A DNA stretch of 64,000 nucleotides from positions 143,996-207,995 of the forward strand of contig NZ_BSKJ01000011.1 in the NCBI RefSeq assembly GCF_030159595.1. Reading direction: 5' to 3'. The number at the start of each line of letters is the position of its first letter. Within the stretch, counting starts at the first letter, position 1. This document shows, in pieces, positions 43,415-52,054 of the stretch. A program made the position numbers and the translations under genes. The DNA is from Pseudomonas putida. GTDB lineage: Bacteria > Pseudomonadota > Gammaproteobacteria > Pseudomonadales > Pseudomonadaceae. Under the pieces are notes generated by a model. It ran no database searches. It was not told where the DNA came from and saw only the letters and a list, made by a program, of their open reading frames with translations.

Positions 43415-43583
43415 TGTCGGACCTGGGCAGTTAAGTAGAAGGACACTCTCCTTGACCAGACTGCGCCAGCAACAGGCAAACTCCAGAGCTGCGCCTGGAG
43501 CGGTCAACTTAGATACTTGTAGGGAAACAACCAGAAATCAAGTGGCCAGTAATCATAATTTGCAGCTGGCCTTTACCGCGTTT

Positions 43584-44075
43584 TCAGGAATTCCACTGGC
43601 GAATGCGCACCCGGCAATGCTTCATGGCGTTTACGATGTGCTTTTCCACCAAGCTCCGGGAGATGCCCAGGCGCTGAGCGATCTGCTCATGTGACAGGCC
43701 GTCGAGCTTGCGTAACAAAAAGCTCTCACGGCAAGGCCCGCTCAATTCATCGAGTGCTTTTTGCATCAGCGCCAGCCGCTGCTCCAGCTGCATGTCAAGG
43801 CCAGGCGCAGGACTGTGCCAGCGCTCATCGAGGTCCAGAACTTCAAGCGGCTCGGACTGACGCAACGCCTGCCGACGATGACGGTCGATCACCAGGTTCA
43901 ACGCCGTACGATACAGAAACGCGCGGGGGTGCTCGATTTGCTGGGCAGCGGTGCGCTCGAGCACTCGCAGGTAGGCATCGTGAGCCACATCTTCAGCAGC
44001 CTGGCGACTGCCCAGGCGTGCGGAAAGAAAACCCACCAATTCGCGATAGTAATGTTCCACAACGGCACCTGGCAT
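43584..44075 (-). CDS. fpvI: FpvI-like ECF sigma factor
   Basis: This protein has 163 residues. ATG 44075 (MPGAVVEHYYRELVGFLSAR) is preferred over GTG 44090 because AAGGCG precedes it and the N-terminus then looks like FpvI. Sigma2 (LGSRQAAEDVAHDAYLRVLE, HPRAFLYRTALNLVIDRHRR) and sigma4 (LDELSGPCRESFLLRKLDGLSHEQIAQRLGISRSLVEKHI, read in parts) are complete. In P. aeruginosa FpvI drives fpvA on receptor signalling and is held by FpvR, whose gene is not in this window. A Fur-like site overlaps its promoter, consistent with iron control. Confidence 0.85.
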   Translation of the reverse strand: MPGAVVEHYYRELVGFLSARLGSRQAAEDVAHDAYLRVLERTAAQQIEHPRAFLYRTALNLVIDRHRRQALRQSEPLEVLDLDERWHSPAPGLDMQLEQRLALMQKALDELSGPCRESFLLRKLDGLSHEQIAQRLGISRSLVEKHIVNAMKHCRVRIRQWNS

Positions 44076-44129
44076 CGCCTTGCCGTCCACCGTCCCGGCG
44101 ACGCAAGGCCCTGTGATATCAGCTTGCCA

Positions 44130-44158
44130 ATATTACAAACTATAAGCATTCTCAGCAA
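44130..44158 (-). promoter_or_regulatory. fpvI promoter with overlapping Fur-like box
   Basis: On the minus strand TTGCTG, 17 bases, TAATAT. The spacer holds GAGAATGCTTATAGTTTGT, which matches the 19-base Fur consensus at about 11 positions by eye. Fur repression under iron-replete conditions is the expected logic. Confidence 0.6.
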
Positions 44159-44183
44159 CTTTCACACACCTGCGCCTGCCGGT

Positions 44184-44207
44184 TAAATCCTCTGCAGGGT
44201 CGATCGT
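44184..44207 (+). promoter_or_regulatory. PvdS iron-starvation box for pvdRT-opmQ
   Basis: TAAAT, exactly 16 bases, CGT: the PvdS-type promoter signature, 69 bases before the pvdR ATG. Confidence 0.85.
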
Positions 44208-44275
44208 TTATCTGGCACCGCTGTGTACGCCACGATTGGCAGGACATGACCACAACCCCTCGGCCGGAAGTTCCT

Positions 44276-45454
44276 ATGAGTCGCCAAAACACTATCCGCC
44301 GCCGCTTGCTCATCGGCGGCATAAGCCTGCTTTCGGCCAGTTGCCTGATCGCCTGGAAGACGCTGCCCTCAAGCGGCCCTCAGACGCATACAGTGCCCGT
44401 CACGCGCGCCGATATCGAGAGCAGTGTTACCGCGCTGGGTACGCTGCAGCCACGCCAGTATGTTGACGTCGGCGCACAGGCTTCAGGGCAGATCCGCACG
44501 CTGCATGTGGAAGTGGGTGATGAGGTGCGCAAAGGGCAACTGTTGGTGGAAATTGACCCCTCCACCCAACAGGCCCGAGTCGATGCCGGTCGTTTCTCGA
44601 TCGAGAACCTCAAGGCGGAGCTGGCCGAACAACGCGCCGAGTATCAATTGGCACAGCAACAGTACCGGCGCCAACGCGACCTGGCTGCCGCCAACGCCAC
44701 CCGCGACGAAGACCTGCAAACCGCGCAGGCGCAACTGAAAGTCACCGAAGCACGCATTGCCAAGTACCAGGCACAGATACGCCAGGCACATGCGAGCCTG
44801 CGCAGCGATGAAGCGGAGCTGGGTTACACCCGTATCTATGCGCCCATGGACGGTACCGTTGTGGCGGTGGATGCCCGTGAGGGCCAGACGCTCAACGCGC
44901 AGCAGCAGACACCGTTGATCCTGCGTATCGCCAAGTTGTCGCCCATGACGGTCTGGGCGCAGGTATCGGAAGCAGATATTGGCCGGGTAGTGCCTGGTAT
45001 GTCGGTCTATTTCACGACCTTGGCCGGCGGCAAGCGCCGCTGGACCAGCAAGGTTCGCCAGATCCTGCCCGTTTCGCCCAAACCGCTCGAGCAGACCAGT
45101 CGGGGGGGAGGCAGCCCGGCCAGCGCCAGCAACGGCACTGCCGGCAGCCAGGTGGTGCAATACACGGTCCTGCTCGATGTGGACAACCCCGATGGCGCCC
45201 TGATGGCCGAAATGACGACCCAGGTATTCTTTGTTGCCGGTGCAGCCAGCCAGGTACTGACTGCTCCCCTGGCCGCGCTGGACGACACCAACGAGAACGG
45301 CATGCACATTGCCCAAGTGCTGAACCGTGAAGGACAGATCGAACAGCGACAGGTTCGCACCGGCTTGAGCGATCGCCTGCGTGTCCAGATCCTTGATGGC
45401 TTGAGCGAAGGCGAGCAAGTGATCATCGGCGCACACCGCGCCAGCGGAGGTTGA
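44276..45454 (+). CDS. pvdR: Pyoverdine efflux periplasmic adaptor PvdR
   Basis: This protein has 392 residues from ATG 44276, which has GGAAG upstream (ATG 44246 has its AGGA too close). It is a MacA-like membrane fusion protein: one N-terminal membrane segment (RRRLLIGGISLLSASCLIAW), lipoyl half-motifs (VGAQASGQIRTLHVEVGDEV and APMDGTVVAVDAREG), a long helical hairpin (about residues 90-170) and a C-terminal beta-barrel. With PvdT and OmpQ it moves mature or recycled pyoverdine, and other siderophore material, out of the periplasm. The three genes are closely spaced and share one PvdS box. Confidence 0.93.
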   Translation: MSRQNTIRRRLLIGGISLLSASCLIAWKTLPSSGPQTHTVPVTRADIESSVTALGTLQPRQYVDVGAQASGQIRTLHVEVGDEVRKGQLLVEIDPSTQQARVDAGRFSIENLKAELAEQRAEYQLAQQQYRRQRDLAAANATRDEDLQTAQAQLKVTEARIAKYQAQIRQAHASLRSDEAELGYTRIYAPMDGTVVAVDAREGQTLNAQQQTPLILRIAKLSPMTVWAQVSEADIGRVVPGMSVYFTTLAGGKRRWTSKVRQILPVSPKPLEQTSRGGGSPASASNGTAGSQVVQYTVLLDVDNPDGALMAEMTTQVFFVAGAASQVLTAPLAALDDTNENGMHIAQVLNREGQIEQRQVRTGLSDRLRVQILDGLSEGEQVIIGAHRASGG

Positions 45455-47419
45455 ATGAACACGCCGCTGATCGAGCTCCAGGATATCCGCAAAGTCTATG
45501 GTGGCGTCGACACGCCCACGGTAGAAGTGCTGCGCGGTATCAGCCTGAGCATTCACCCCGGCGAGTTCGTCGCGATCGTCGGTGCATCCGGCTCAGGCAA
45601 ATCGACGCTGATGAACATCCTCGGTTGCCTCGACCGCCCTACCAGCGGCCGCTATCACTTCGCCGGCAAAGATGTCGCCGAACTGGACAGCGACGCGTTA
45701 GCCTGGCTTCGTCGCGAAGCCTTCGGCTTTGTCTTCCAGGGTTATCATTTGATTCCGTCCGGCTCGGCCCAGGAAAACGTCGAGATGCCAGCGATCTATG
45801 CAGGCACCCCGGCGCATCAGCGCCATGTCAGAGCTACCGCACTGCTGGAGCGACTGGGCCTGGCCAACCGCACGGGCAACCGGCCACATCAGCTCTCCGG
45901 GGGCCAGCAACAACGGGTTTCCATCGCCCGCGCACTGATGAACGGCGGTCACATCATTCTTGCCGACGAACCCACCGGCGCGCTCGACAGCCATAGCGGT
46001 GCCGAGGTCATGGCCTTGCTCGACGAGCTGGCCAGCCAGGGGCATGTCATCATTCTCATTACCCACGACCGTGAGGTTGCCGCCCGGGCCCATCGAGTGA
46101 TCGAAATACGCGACGGTCAGATGACCAGCGACTCGGCTGCGGATCACCCCCCTCAACTCTTGGGCCAAGGCCTGCAAGCCGAAGACCTCCGCCAGCGCCT
46201 GAGCCGAGGGGTCAACCTGCGCGGCAACTGGAAAGGCGAGTTGGTCGAAGCACTCCAGGCGGCGTGGCGGGTGATGTGGATCAACCGTTTTCGCACCGCG
46301 CTCACGTTGCTGGGCATCGTAATCGGCGTTGCATCGGTGGTGGTCATGCTGGCGGTAGGCGAAGGCAGCAAGCGCCAGGTCATGGCGCAAATGGCTGCGT
46401 TCGGTTCCAACATCCTGTACCTCAACGGGAAACCACCCACCCTGCGCGAGCCAGCAGGCACCATCACCCTGGACGACGTCTCCGCCATCAGCGAGTTGCC
46501 ACTGGTCAAACACATCATGCCGGTGATCGGCGAGAAGATGATGGTGCGCCATGGCAATAACAGCCAGCCCTTCTATGTAGGCGGCAACAACACCTGGTTC
46601 CCGGAAATTTTCAACTGGCCCGTGGCGCAGGGCACGTTCTTCAGCGAGGCGGACGAGGCCAATGGCGCGGCAGTCGCGGTGATCGGCCAGAAGGTACGGG
46701 AAAAGATGCTCCCCCCAGACCGCGACCCGCTGGGTCAGTACCTGCTGATTGGTAACGTGCCCTTCCAGGTCGTGGGCATTCTGGTTGGCAAGGGCGCCAG
46801 TTCCGGCGACCAGGACAGTGACGGACGCATCGTGGTGCCCTACTCGGCCGCTGCCGTGCGCCTGTTCGGCCACCGCGACCCAGACTACATCACCGTCGCC
46901 GCACTGGACTCAAGCCAGGTCAACGAAACCGAAGCCTCTATCGAACACCTGTTGCGCGCACGCCATCAAGGCAAGCACGACTTCGAGCTGACCAACGACG
47001 CGGCACTCATTCAGGCCGAAGCCCGTACACAGAGCAGCCTGTCGCTGATGCTCGGCGCCATTGCCGCCATCTCCCTGCTGGTGGGCGGCATCGGCGTCAT
47101 GAACATCATGCTGATGACCGTTCGTGAGCGCACGCGGGAAATTGGCATCCGCATGGCCACTGGCGCACGTCAGCGCGACATCCTGCGGCAATTTCTGACT
47201 GAGGCGGTCCTGCTCTCGATGGTTGGCGGGGTGAGCGGAATCGTGCTGGCGCTGGGGCTGGGTGTTGGCCTGATGCTGGCGAACATCGCCGTAGCCTTCG
47301 CCCTGCCTGCCATTCTTGGCGCATTCGCCTGCGCCGTCGTCACAGGAGTCGTGTTCGGCTACATGCCTGCGCGCAAAGCTGCTCGCCTTGACCCTGTCAA
47401 AGCCCTTTCCAGCGAATGA
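45455..47419 (+). CDS. pvdT: Pyoverdine efflux ATPase/permease PvdT
   Basis: This 654-residue MacB-type protein starts directly after the pvdR stop, with GGAGG overlapping its end. The N-terminal ATPase has Walker A GASGSGKSTLMN, signature LSGGQQQRVSIARAL and Walker B IILADEPTGALD. A membrane segment (ALTLLGIVIGVASVVVMLAVG) is followed by a large periplasmic domain and three C-terminal spans of FtsX type (LMLGAIAAISLLVGGIGVMN and later). It works as the inner-membrane motor of the PvdRT-OmpQ pump. Confidence 0.95.
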   Translation: MNTPLIELQDIRKVYGGVDTPTVEVLRGISLSIHPGEFVAIVGASGSGKSTLMNILGCLDRPTSGRYHFAGKDVAELDSDALAWLRREAFGFVFQGYHLIPSGSAQENVEMPAIYAGTPAHQRHVRATALLERLGLANRTGNRPHQLSGGQQQRVSIARALMNGGHIILADEPTGALDSHSGAEVMALLDELASQGHVIILITHDREVAARAHRVIEIRDGQMTSDSAADHPPQLLGQGLQAEDLRQRLSRGVNLRGNWKGELVEALQAAWRVMWINRFRTALTLLGIVIGVASVVVMLAVGEGSKRQVMAQMAAFGSNILYLNGKPPTLREPAGTITLDDVSAISELPLVKHIMPVIGEKMMVRHGNNSQPFYVGGNNTWFPEIFNWPVAQGTFFSEADEANGAAVAVIGQKVREKMLPPDRDPLGQYLLIGNVPFQVVGILVGKGASSGDQDSDGRIVVPYSAAAVRLFGHRDPDYITVAALDSSQVNETEASIEHLLRARHQGKHDFELTNDAALIQAEARTQSSLSLMLGAIAAISLLVGGIGVMNIMLMTVRERTREIGIRMATGARQRDILRQFLTEAVLLSMVGGVSGIVLALGLGVGLMLANIAVAFALPAILGAFACAVVTGVVFGYMPARKAARLDPVKALSSE

Positions 47420-47423
47420 CCCC

Positions 47424-48836
47424 ATGATATTGCCAAGTCGCATCAACCTTTTGACGTTAAGCCTGTGCCTTGCCGCCTGCAGCACACCGCCCTCCCCTTC
47501 ACCCGCCATCGATGCACCCCTGGCATGGCAGACGGCGGTGCCAGCCAGCACATCTGCCTGGCCGGACAGTGCCTGGTGGAAAGCCTTCGCCAGCCCGCAA
47601 CTGGACCGCTTGATCGAACGTGCCCGGCACAACAGCCACGACCTGGCTGCCGCCGCTGCCCGGGTACGGCAGGCCCAGGCCAACGCCGTGATCGCAGGCG
47701 CCCCGTTGCTGCCAGAGGTGCAATTTGCACTGGATGCCAGCAAGCAACACCTGATGCATGGCACAGGCAGCAGTCAGCTGGATGTCAGCTCAAGCGAGCG
47801 CACCAGCAAGTCCTACGCCAACGTTCTGTCGGCCAGCTACGAAGTCGACTTCTGGGGCGCCGTACGTGCGGCGCGTGACAGCGCCCTGTTCAGCCTTGAT
47901 GCCAGTCGGTTCGACCGCCAGACGGTAGAGCTGACCGTGGTCAGCTCAGTTGCCGACACCTATCTGCGCGGCCTGGCACTGGATGAGCAATTGCGCATCG
48001 CTCGGCTGAACCTGCGCAATGCGCGCGACGTCCTGCAGTTGGTCGAAGCGCGGCAGCGCTCAGGGACGACAACGCGCCTGGAGCTCGCCCAGCAACGCAG
48101 CCTGGTAGCGGCACAGGAGCGTCAGTTGCCATTGCTCGAGCAGCAGAATCAGGATAACCGGGTCACCTTGGCCACCCTGCTGGGCGATCCTGTGCAAAAA
48201 CTGCCAACCAACCAGGAAACCATCAGCAACCTGAACTGGCCGCAGATCGGCAGCGGCGTCCCCAGCGAACTGCTCGGGCGTCGCCCTGACATTGCAACTG
48301 CCGAAGCCCGCCTTGCCGCAGCCAACGCCGATGTTCAAGTAGCAAGGGCGGCAATGCTGCCCAAGCTGACCCTTGGCGCCAACCTGGGCACAGGCGCCGA
48401 TACCCTGGCCAACCTGTTCGAAGGCCCCTACTACACCCTCACTGCCGGCCTGGCAGCGCCAATATTCAATAATGGGCGCTTGCGTGCCTCTCGCGACCTC
48501 GCCCTGGCGCAACGGCAAGAACTGCTTGAGGACTATCGCAGTAGCATCGTGTCAGGCTTTGCCGACGTCGAAAAAGCCCTCAACAGCATTGAAGGCGTGG
48601 ACCGCCAGCGTCGGTGGCAAGATGAGGAAGTGGAACAGGCGCGCATTGCTTTCGACCTGGCGCAACGCCGTTATGCGGCCGGCGCCGAAACCCTGCTGAG
48701 CGTGCTTGAAACCCAGCGTACCCTCTACCAGGCCCAAGACCAGCAAGTACAGCTGCTGCTATCGCGGCTGCAGGGCAGCATCGCACTGTACAAAGCCCTG
48801 GGCGGTGGCTGGCAGACAGAAAAGCAAACGCTGTAA
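47424..48836 (+). CDS. opmQ: Outer-membrane efflux channel OmpQ
   Basis: This protein has 470 residues from ATG 47424, five bases after pvdT. It is a TolC/OprM-type lipoprotein channel: lipobox in SLCLAACSTPP, then two tandem outer-membrane efflux domains with long helices (ARVRQAQANAVIAGAPLLPEV, and the repeat ARLAAANADVQVARAAMLPKL) and the LLGRRPDIATAEARL motif. It forms the outer-membrane duct of the pump encoded by pvdRT. A hairpin separates it from convergent pvdP. Confidence 0.93.
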   Translation: MILPSRINLLTLSLCLAACSTPPSPSPAIDAPLAWQTAVPASTSAWPDSAWWKAFASPQLDRLIERARHNSHDLAAAAARVRQAQANAVIAGAPLLPEVQFALDASKQHLMHGTGSSQLDVSSSERTSKSYANVLSASYEVDFWGAVRAARDSALFSLDASRFDRQTVELTVVSSVADTYLRGLALDEQLRIARLNLRNARDVLQLVEARQRSGTTTRLELAQQRSLVAAQERQLPLLEQQNQDNRVTLATLLGDPVQKLPTNQETISNLNWPQIGSGVPSELLGRRPDIATAEARLAAANADVQVARAAMLPKLTLGANLGTGADTLANLFEGPYYTLTAGLAAPIFNNGRLRASRDLALAQRQELLEDYRSSIVSGFADVEKALNSIEGVDRQRRWQDEEVEQARIAFDLAQRRYAAGAETLLSVLETQRTLYQAQDQQVQLLLSRLQGSIALYKALGGGWQTEKQTL

Positions 48837-48841
48837 CGACG

Positions 48842-48862
48842 ACGTGCGCTCAACGCGCACGT
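48842..48862. terminator. Hairpin between convergent opmQ and pvdP
   Basis: ACGTGCGC and GCGCACGT flank a five-base loop and overlap the last codons of pvdP. There is no strong U-run, so termination is probable but not certain. Confidence 0.5.
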
Positions 48863-50472
48863 TGTTTCATTTTCAGGTGCCGGGCATACCAGGGCCGACG
48901 CGGCACCTTGCTGGCCAAGCCGGCAAAACGCTCTTCATCCGCATAGATGACACGCATCGCCAGCTTCATGGTCTCCGGGTCCATTTCCACGCTTTTGCCA
49001 ACCTGCAACCCAGGCACCGTGCTGCAGCCATGCGTGTCCGGCCCCAACCAGGGGTCGGACACCTCCACCCAGCGCCCCTCGGCGAACCAGTGCACGCCAT
49101 TGACCTGCTGGCGCACCACTTGGCCCGGATGGTAGCGCTCATGGGCTCGATACCAGTCTTCGATACGGTCGTCGATCCAACCATGAAAACGCCAGAATAC
49201 CGGGTTGACATGGGATGAAAACGGATCGCCCAGAAAGTCATTTTCAGCCGCGAACCAGCGCGCGGCATAGTCGTCCGGGGTGCGTGCCATGGGTATTGGC
49301 AAGCCATTGACCGGGTCCCGCGGCACTGACGCCCAACGCATGTGCAACCAGTCATGCAGCCCCAGTTCAACCTCCGAACCGAACTGCCCCAAGGTCAGCT
49401 TGGCCAGGTACTCCGGGTCACTGTATCGGGACTCCCACACCTGAAAATTGGCATGAAACGCTTCGGAGCCCTTGATATCCCGCACCCACTGCGTGTATTC
49501 GTCGTCTCCATACGCCAGCCAGGTGGGCGGCAGCGCATCCCCGTCGACATTATCGAAGTAACGAGCGAAGCCGGCACGGTCCCGCTCCAGTTCTGGCTGG
49601 GGCAAGGGGAACTTCGTCCACGATGGCAGCGCCTGCATCGACCGCGCCTTGTTCAGCATGTGTCGATGCATGAACAGGAAGTCTTCGCCCGAGCCATTGC
49701 GGTCTTTGTGCCGGCCACGCGCATCACGCTCACGCTGCGGAGGCCCAGGTTGCCAGCCGAGCCCGCGCAGCGCGTTGCGGTTGTCTTGCGCAAGCCGGTG
49801 CCACTTGTCCCGCGATGCATGCCAAAGTTGATGGAAAAGGCGGTGCTCGGGTGTGACCAGCCAGGCAAGCAACTGCGGCTGGAGCGCGGCATGCTCCCGG
49901 GCTTCGGGGAACATGCGCTTGCTGACCAGGAACTGATTGTCCTGAAGCGGCATGGCCAGCGGCCGGTCCAGCCGCGAGATACGGCCATTGAGCGTGGCGG
50001 GCCCCGCATTTCCGAACTCGCCCCAGACCTCATCGAGTACCACATGGCATTCGTACAGCGGGGCAGCCACATCGCGGTGGAACAAGCGCCAACGCAACTT
50101 GCCCGGCGAATCGGCCAATACCTCGCCAACGACCCGGTAACGCGGCTCATCGATTGCGCGCAAGCGCTGCGGGGTGTCCAGATAGCCGCGCAAACCACGG
50201 CCCGTCGGGGCAACATCAAGAAACAACTCCAGCGTTTGCTCAGGCAAGCCCTCCAGGCCGGCGTCCGCCCCCAAAAAGGTCCAGCTCCACACACCTCGCA
50301 GGGCATCACCCAGCTGCCTGACCGCTGTATCAGCCAGTTCGACGACGGCTTCACCGGGGGTCTCCGGAAATGCTTCTGGGCGTGTGAGCTGGCGATGCAC
50401 ATAGAGCGCGCCGGGCACCGCCACGCCGGTAAGGGCCACACCCGCGATGAACCCTCGTCGAGAAATCGTCAT
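48850..50472 (-). CDS. pvdP: Tyrosinase PvdP, pyoverdine chromophore maturation
   Basis: This protein has 540 residues from ATG 50472 with a twin-arginine signal (MTISRRGFIAGVALTGVAVP). PvdP is a periplasmic copper tyrosinase that closes the chromophore of ferribactin to dihydropyoverdine. Copper-site His motifs are visible: HRLFHQLWHASRDKWH near the middle, then LGLHDWLHMRWAS and HVNPVFWRFHGWIDDRIEDWY (read in parts) toward the C-terminus. Its expression is governed by a PvdS box at 50527-50550, back to back with the pvdM box. Confidence 0.9.
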   Translation of the reverse strand: MTISRRGFIAGVALTGVAVPGALYVHRQLTRPEAFPETPGEAVVELADTAVRQLGDALRGVWSWTFLGADAGLEGLPEQTLELFLDVAPTGRGLRGYLDTPQRLRAIDEPRYRVVGEVLADSPGKLRWRLFHRDVAAPLYECHVVLDEVWGEFGNAGPATLNGRISRLDRPLAMPLQDNQFLVSKRMFPEAREHAALQPQLLAWLVTPEHRLFHQLWHASRDKWHRLAQDNRNALRGLGWQPGPPQRERDARGRHKDRNGSGEDFLFMHRHMLNKARSMQALPSWTKFPLPQPELERDRAGFARYFDNVDGDALPPTWLAYGDDEYTQWVRDIKGSEAFHANFQVWESRYSDPEYLAKLTLGQFGSEVELGLHDWLHMRWASVPRDPVNGLPIPMARTPDDYAARWFAAENDFLGDPFSSHVNPVFWRFHGWIDDRIEDWYRAHERYHPGQVVRQQVNGVHWFAEGRWVEVSDPWLGPDTHGCSTVPGLQVGKSVEMDPETMKLAMRVIYADEERFAGLASKVPRRPWYARHLKMKQRAR

Positions 50473-50526
50473 TGAATTACCTGTGCCTGTCATTAGCGCC
50501 GCATGCACGGCCCATCGATGGCTAGA

Positions 50527-50550
50527 ACGTAGGCCAGGCGCCGAAATTTA
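50527..50550 (-). promoter_or_regulatory. PvdS iron-starvation box for pvdP
   Basis: On the minus strand TAAAT, exactly 16 bases, CGT, 55 bases before the pvdP start. Confidence 0.85.
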
Positions 50551-50609
50551 ACCCTCTTGCTGGCCGCCTCTGGGCACCTGCACGACATCGGCGCATGGCT
50601 TGGGTGCGT

Positions 50610-50633
50610 TAAATTTCCGCAGCCAGCGATCGT
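50610..50633 (+). promoter_or_regulatory. PvdS iron-starvation box for pvdMNO
   Basis: TAAAT, exactly 16 bases, CGT, 61 bases before the pvdM start. With the pvdP box this gives a divergent pair 60 bases apart. Confidence 0.87.
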
Positions 50634-50693
50634 TCCCTCCAGGTAGCAATGGCCTCGTGCCTGAACCTTTACGGTGAACTTGTTGAGACCGAG

Positions 50694-52040
50694 ATGACGA
50701 CACCTCGCTGGAAAAAAGCGCTGTACACAAGCCTGGCGGTGACCTTGACTGCAGGTGTCGGCTTCGCCGCCTGGCAGCAGCTCGCGCGCGAAGACGGTTA
50801 CCCCAAGGACGTGATCAAGCAGGCGAACGAGCTGCAGGACCGCATGCTCTCCTTCGACAGCCACATCACCCTGCCATTGAATTACGGCAATGAGGGCAAC
50901 GAAGCTGACAAGGACGGCGGTGGCCGCTTCGACCTGGTGAAGGCTGCGCGAGGCCGGCTATCGGGTGCTGCGCTGACGATCTTCGCCTGGCCGGAATCCT
51001 GGACGGGTGACAACGGCCCGCACCGCCCGACCCCCGGCTTCGTCGAAGCGGCCCGCCATACCCAGGAGGTTCGCTACAAGGCCATCAGTGCCATGGCACG
51101 CGACTTCCCCAACCAGGCAGGGATTGCCTACACCCCTCAAGACATGCGTCGCCTGCACGGTGAAGGGAAGTTCGCCATCTTCATCAGCATGCTCAACGCC
51201 TACGCGCTGGGCGATGACATCGACCAGCTGGACAAGTGGGCCGCGCGCGGCATGCGCATGTTCGGCTTCAGTTATGTCGGTAACAATAGCTGGGCCGATT
51301 CCTCGCGGCCGCTGCCATTCTTCAACGACACACCGGATGCCCTGGGCGGATTGTCGGCTGTCGGCCGCAAGGCGGTGCAGCGCCTGAATGACCTGGGCGT
51401 GATCATTGACGTGTCGCAAATGTCGACCCAGGCCCTGACCCAGGTCGCCCAACTCAGTCGCGCCCCGCTCGTGGCCTCGCACTCAGCGCCCCGGGCAGCG
51501 GTGAACATCCCGCGCAACCTCAGCGACAAGGAAATGCAACTGATCAAGGACAGCGGTGGCGTGATCCAGATCGTTGCCTTTGGTCAGTACCTCAAGCCCC
51601 TCAGCGAGGACACGCAGGCACAGCTCAACAGCCTGCGCGCCCGCTTCAGCCTGCCCCCCTTGCCGAATCAGGCTTATGCACTGATGCCGGGCGATCCGAT
51701 CATCGCCGGCTGGCCGGAACAGAAGGTGGGCGAGTATGCCGGCGCGTTGTACGCGATCCTCGAGCAAGAACCCCAGGCCAGCCTCAAGGACTACGGCGAT
51801 GCCATCGACTATGCCGTGCGCAAGGTCGGCATCGACCACGTTGGCATCAGTTCGGACTTCAACGAAGGCGGCGGTATTGCGGGCTTCAACGATGTCAGCG
51901 AAGTACGCAATGTCACCGCCGAACTGATCACCCGCGGGTACACAGAAGCCGACATCACCAAATTATGGGGTGGCAACTTCCTCAGGGTCTGGGAGCAAGT
52001 GCAAGGCGCTGCCCTACCTACCGCCACCTCTTCCCGATGA
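50694..52040 (+). CDS. pvdM: Periplasmic dipeptidase-like protein PvdM
   Basis: This protein has 448 residues from ATG 50694 (MTTPRWKKALYTSLAVTLTAG); ATG 50649 lies too close to the PvdS box to be in the transcript with a leader. An N-terminal signal/anchor is followed by a renal-dipeptidase fold of peptidase family M19: SFDSHITLPLNYGNEGNEAD (metal ligand region), GVIIDVSQMSTQALTQVA, PLVASHSAPRAAVN and HVGISSDFNEGGG. PvdM is needed in the periplasm for chromophore oxidation to mature pyoverdine. The next gene starts within or just after its stop. Confidence 0.92.
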   Translation: MTTPRWKKALYTSLAVTLTAGVGFAAWQQLAREDGYPKDVIKQANELQDRMLSFDSHITLPLNYGNEGNEADKDGGGRFDLVKAARGRLSGAALTIFAWPESWTGDNGPHRPTPGFVEAARHTQEVRYKAISAMARDFPNQAGIAYTPQDMRRLHGEGKFAIFISMLNAYALGDDIDQLDKWAARGMRMFGFSYVGNNSWADSSRPLPFFNDTPDALGGLSAVGRKAVQRLNDLGVIIDVSQMSTQALTQVAQLSRAPLVASHSAPRAAVNIPRNLSDKEMQLIKDSGGVIQIVAFGQYLKPLSEDTQAQLNSLRARFSLPPLPNQAYALMPGDPIIAGWPEQKVGEYAGALYAILEQEPQASLKDYGDAIDYAVRKVGIDHVGISSDFNEGGGIAGFNDVSEVRNVTAELITRGYTEADITKLWGGNFLRVWEQVQGAALPTATSSR

Positions 52041-52054
52041 GCAGCGAGCCATCC

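Noticed and set aside
44246..44275. Upstream ATG for pvdR at 44246
   Set aside because: Its AGGA is only two bases away, whereas ATG 44276 has GGAAG at a normal distance and gives a standard adaptor N-terminus.
50649..50693. Upstream ATG for pvdM at 50649
   Set aside because: It lies only 16 bases after the CGT of the PvdS box, too near the expected transcription start to be a plausible initiation codon.
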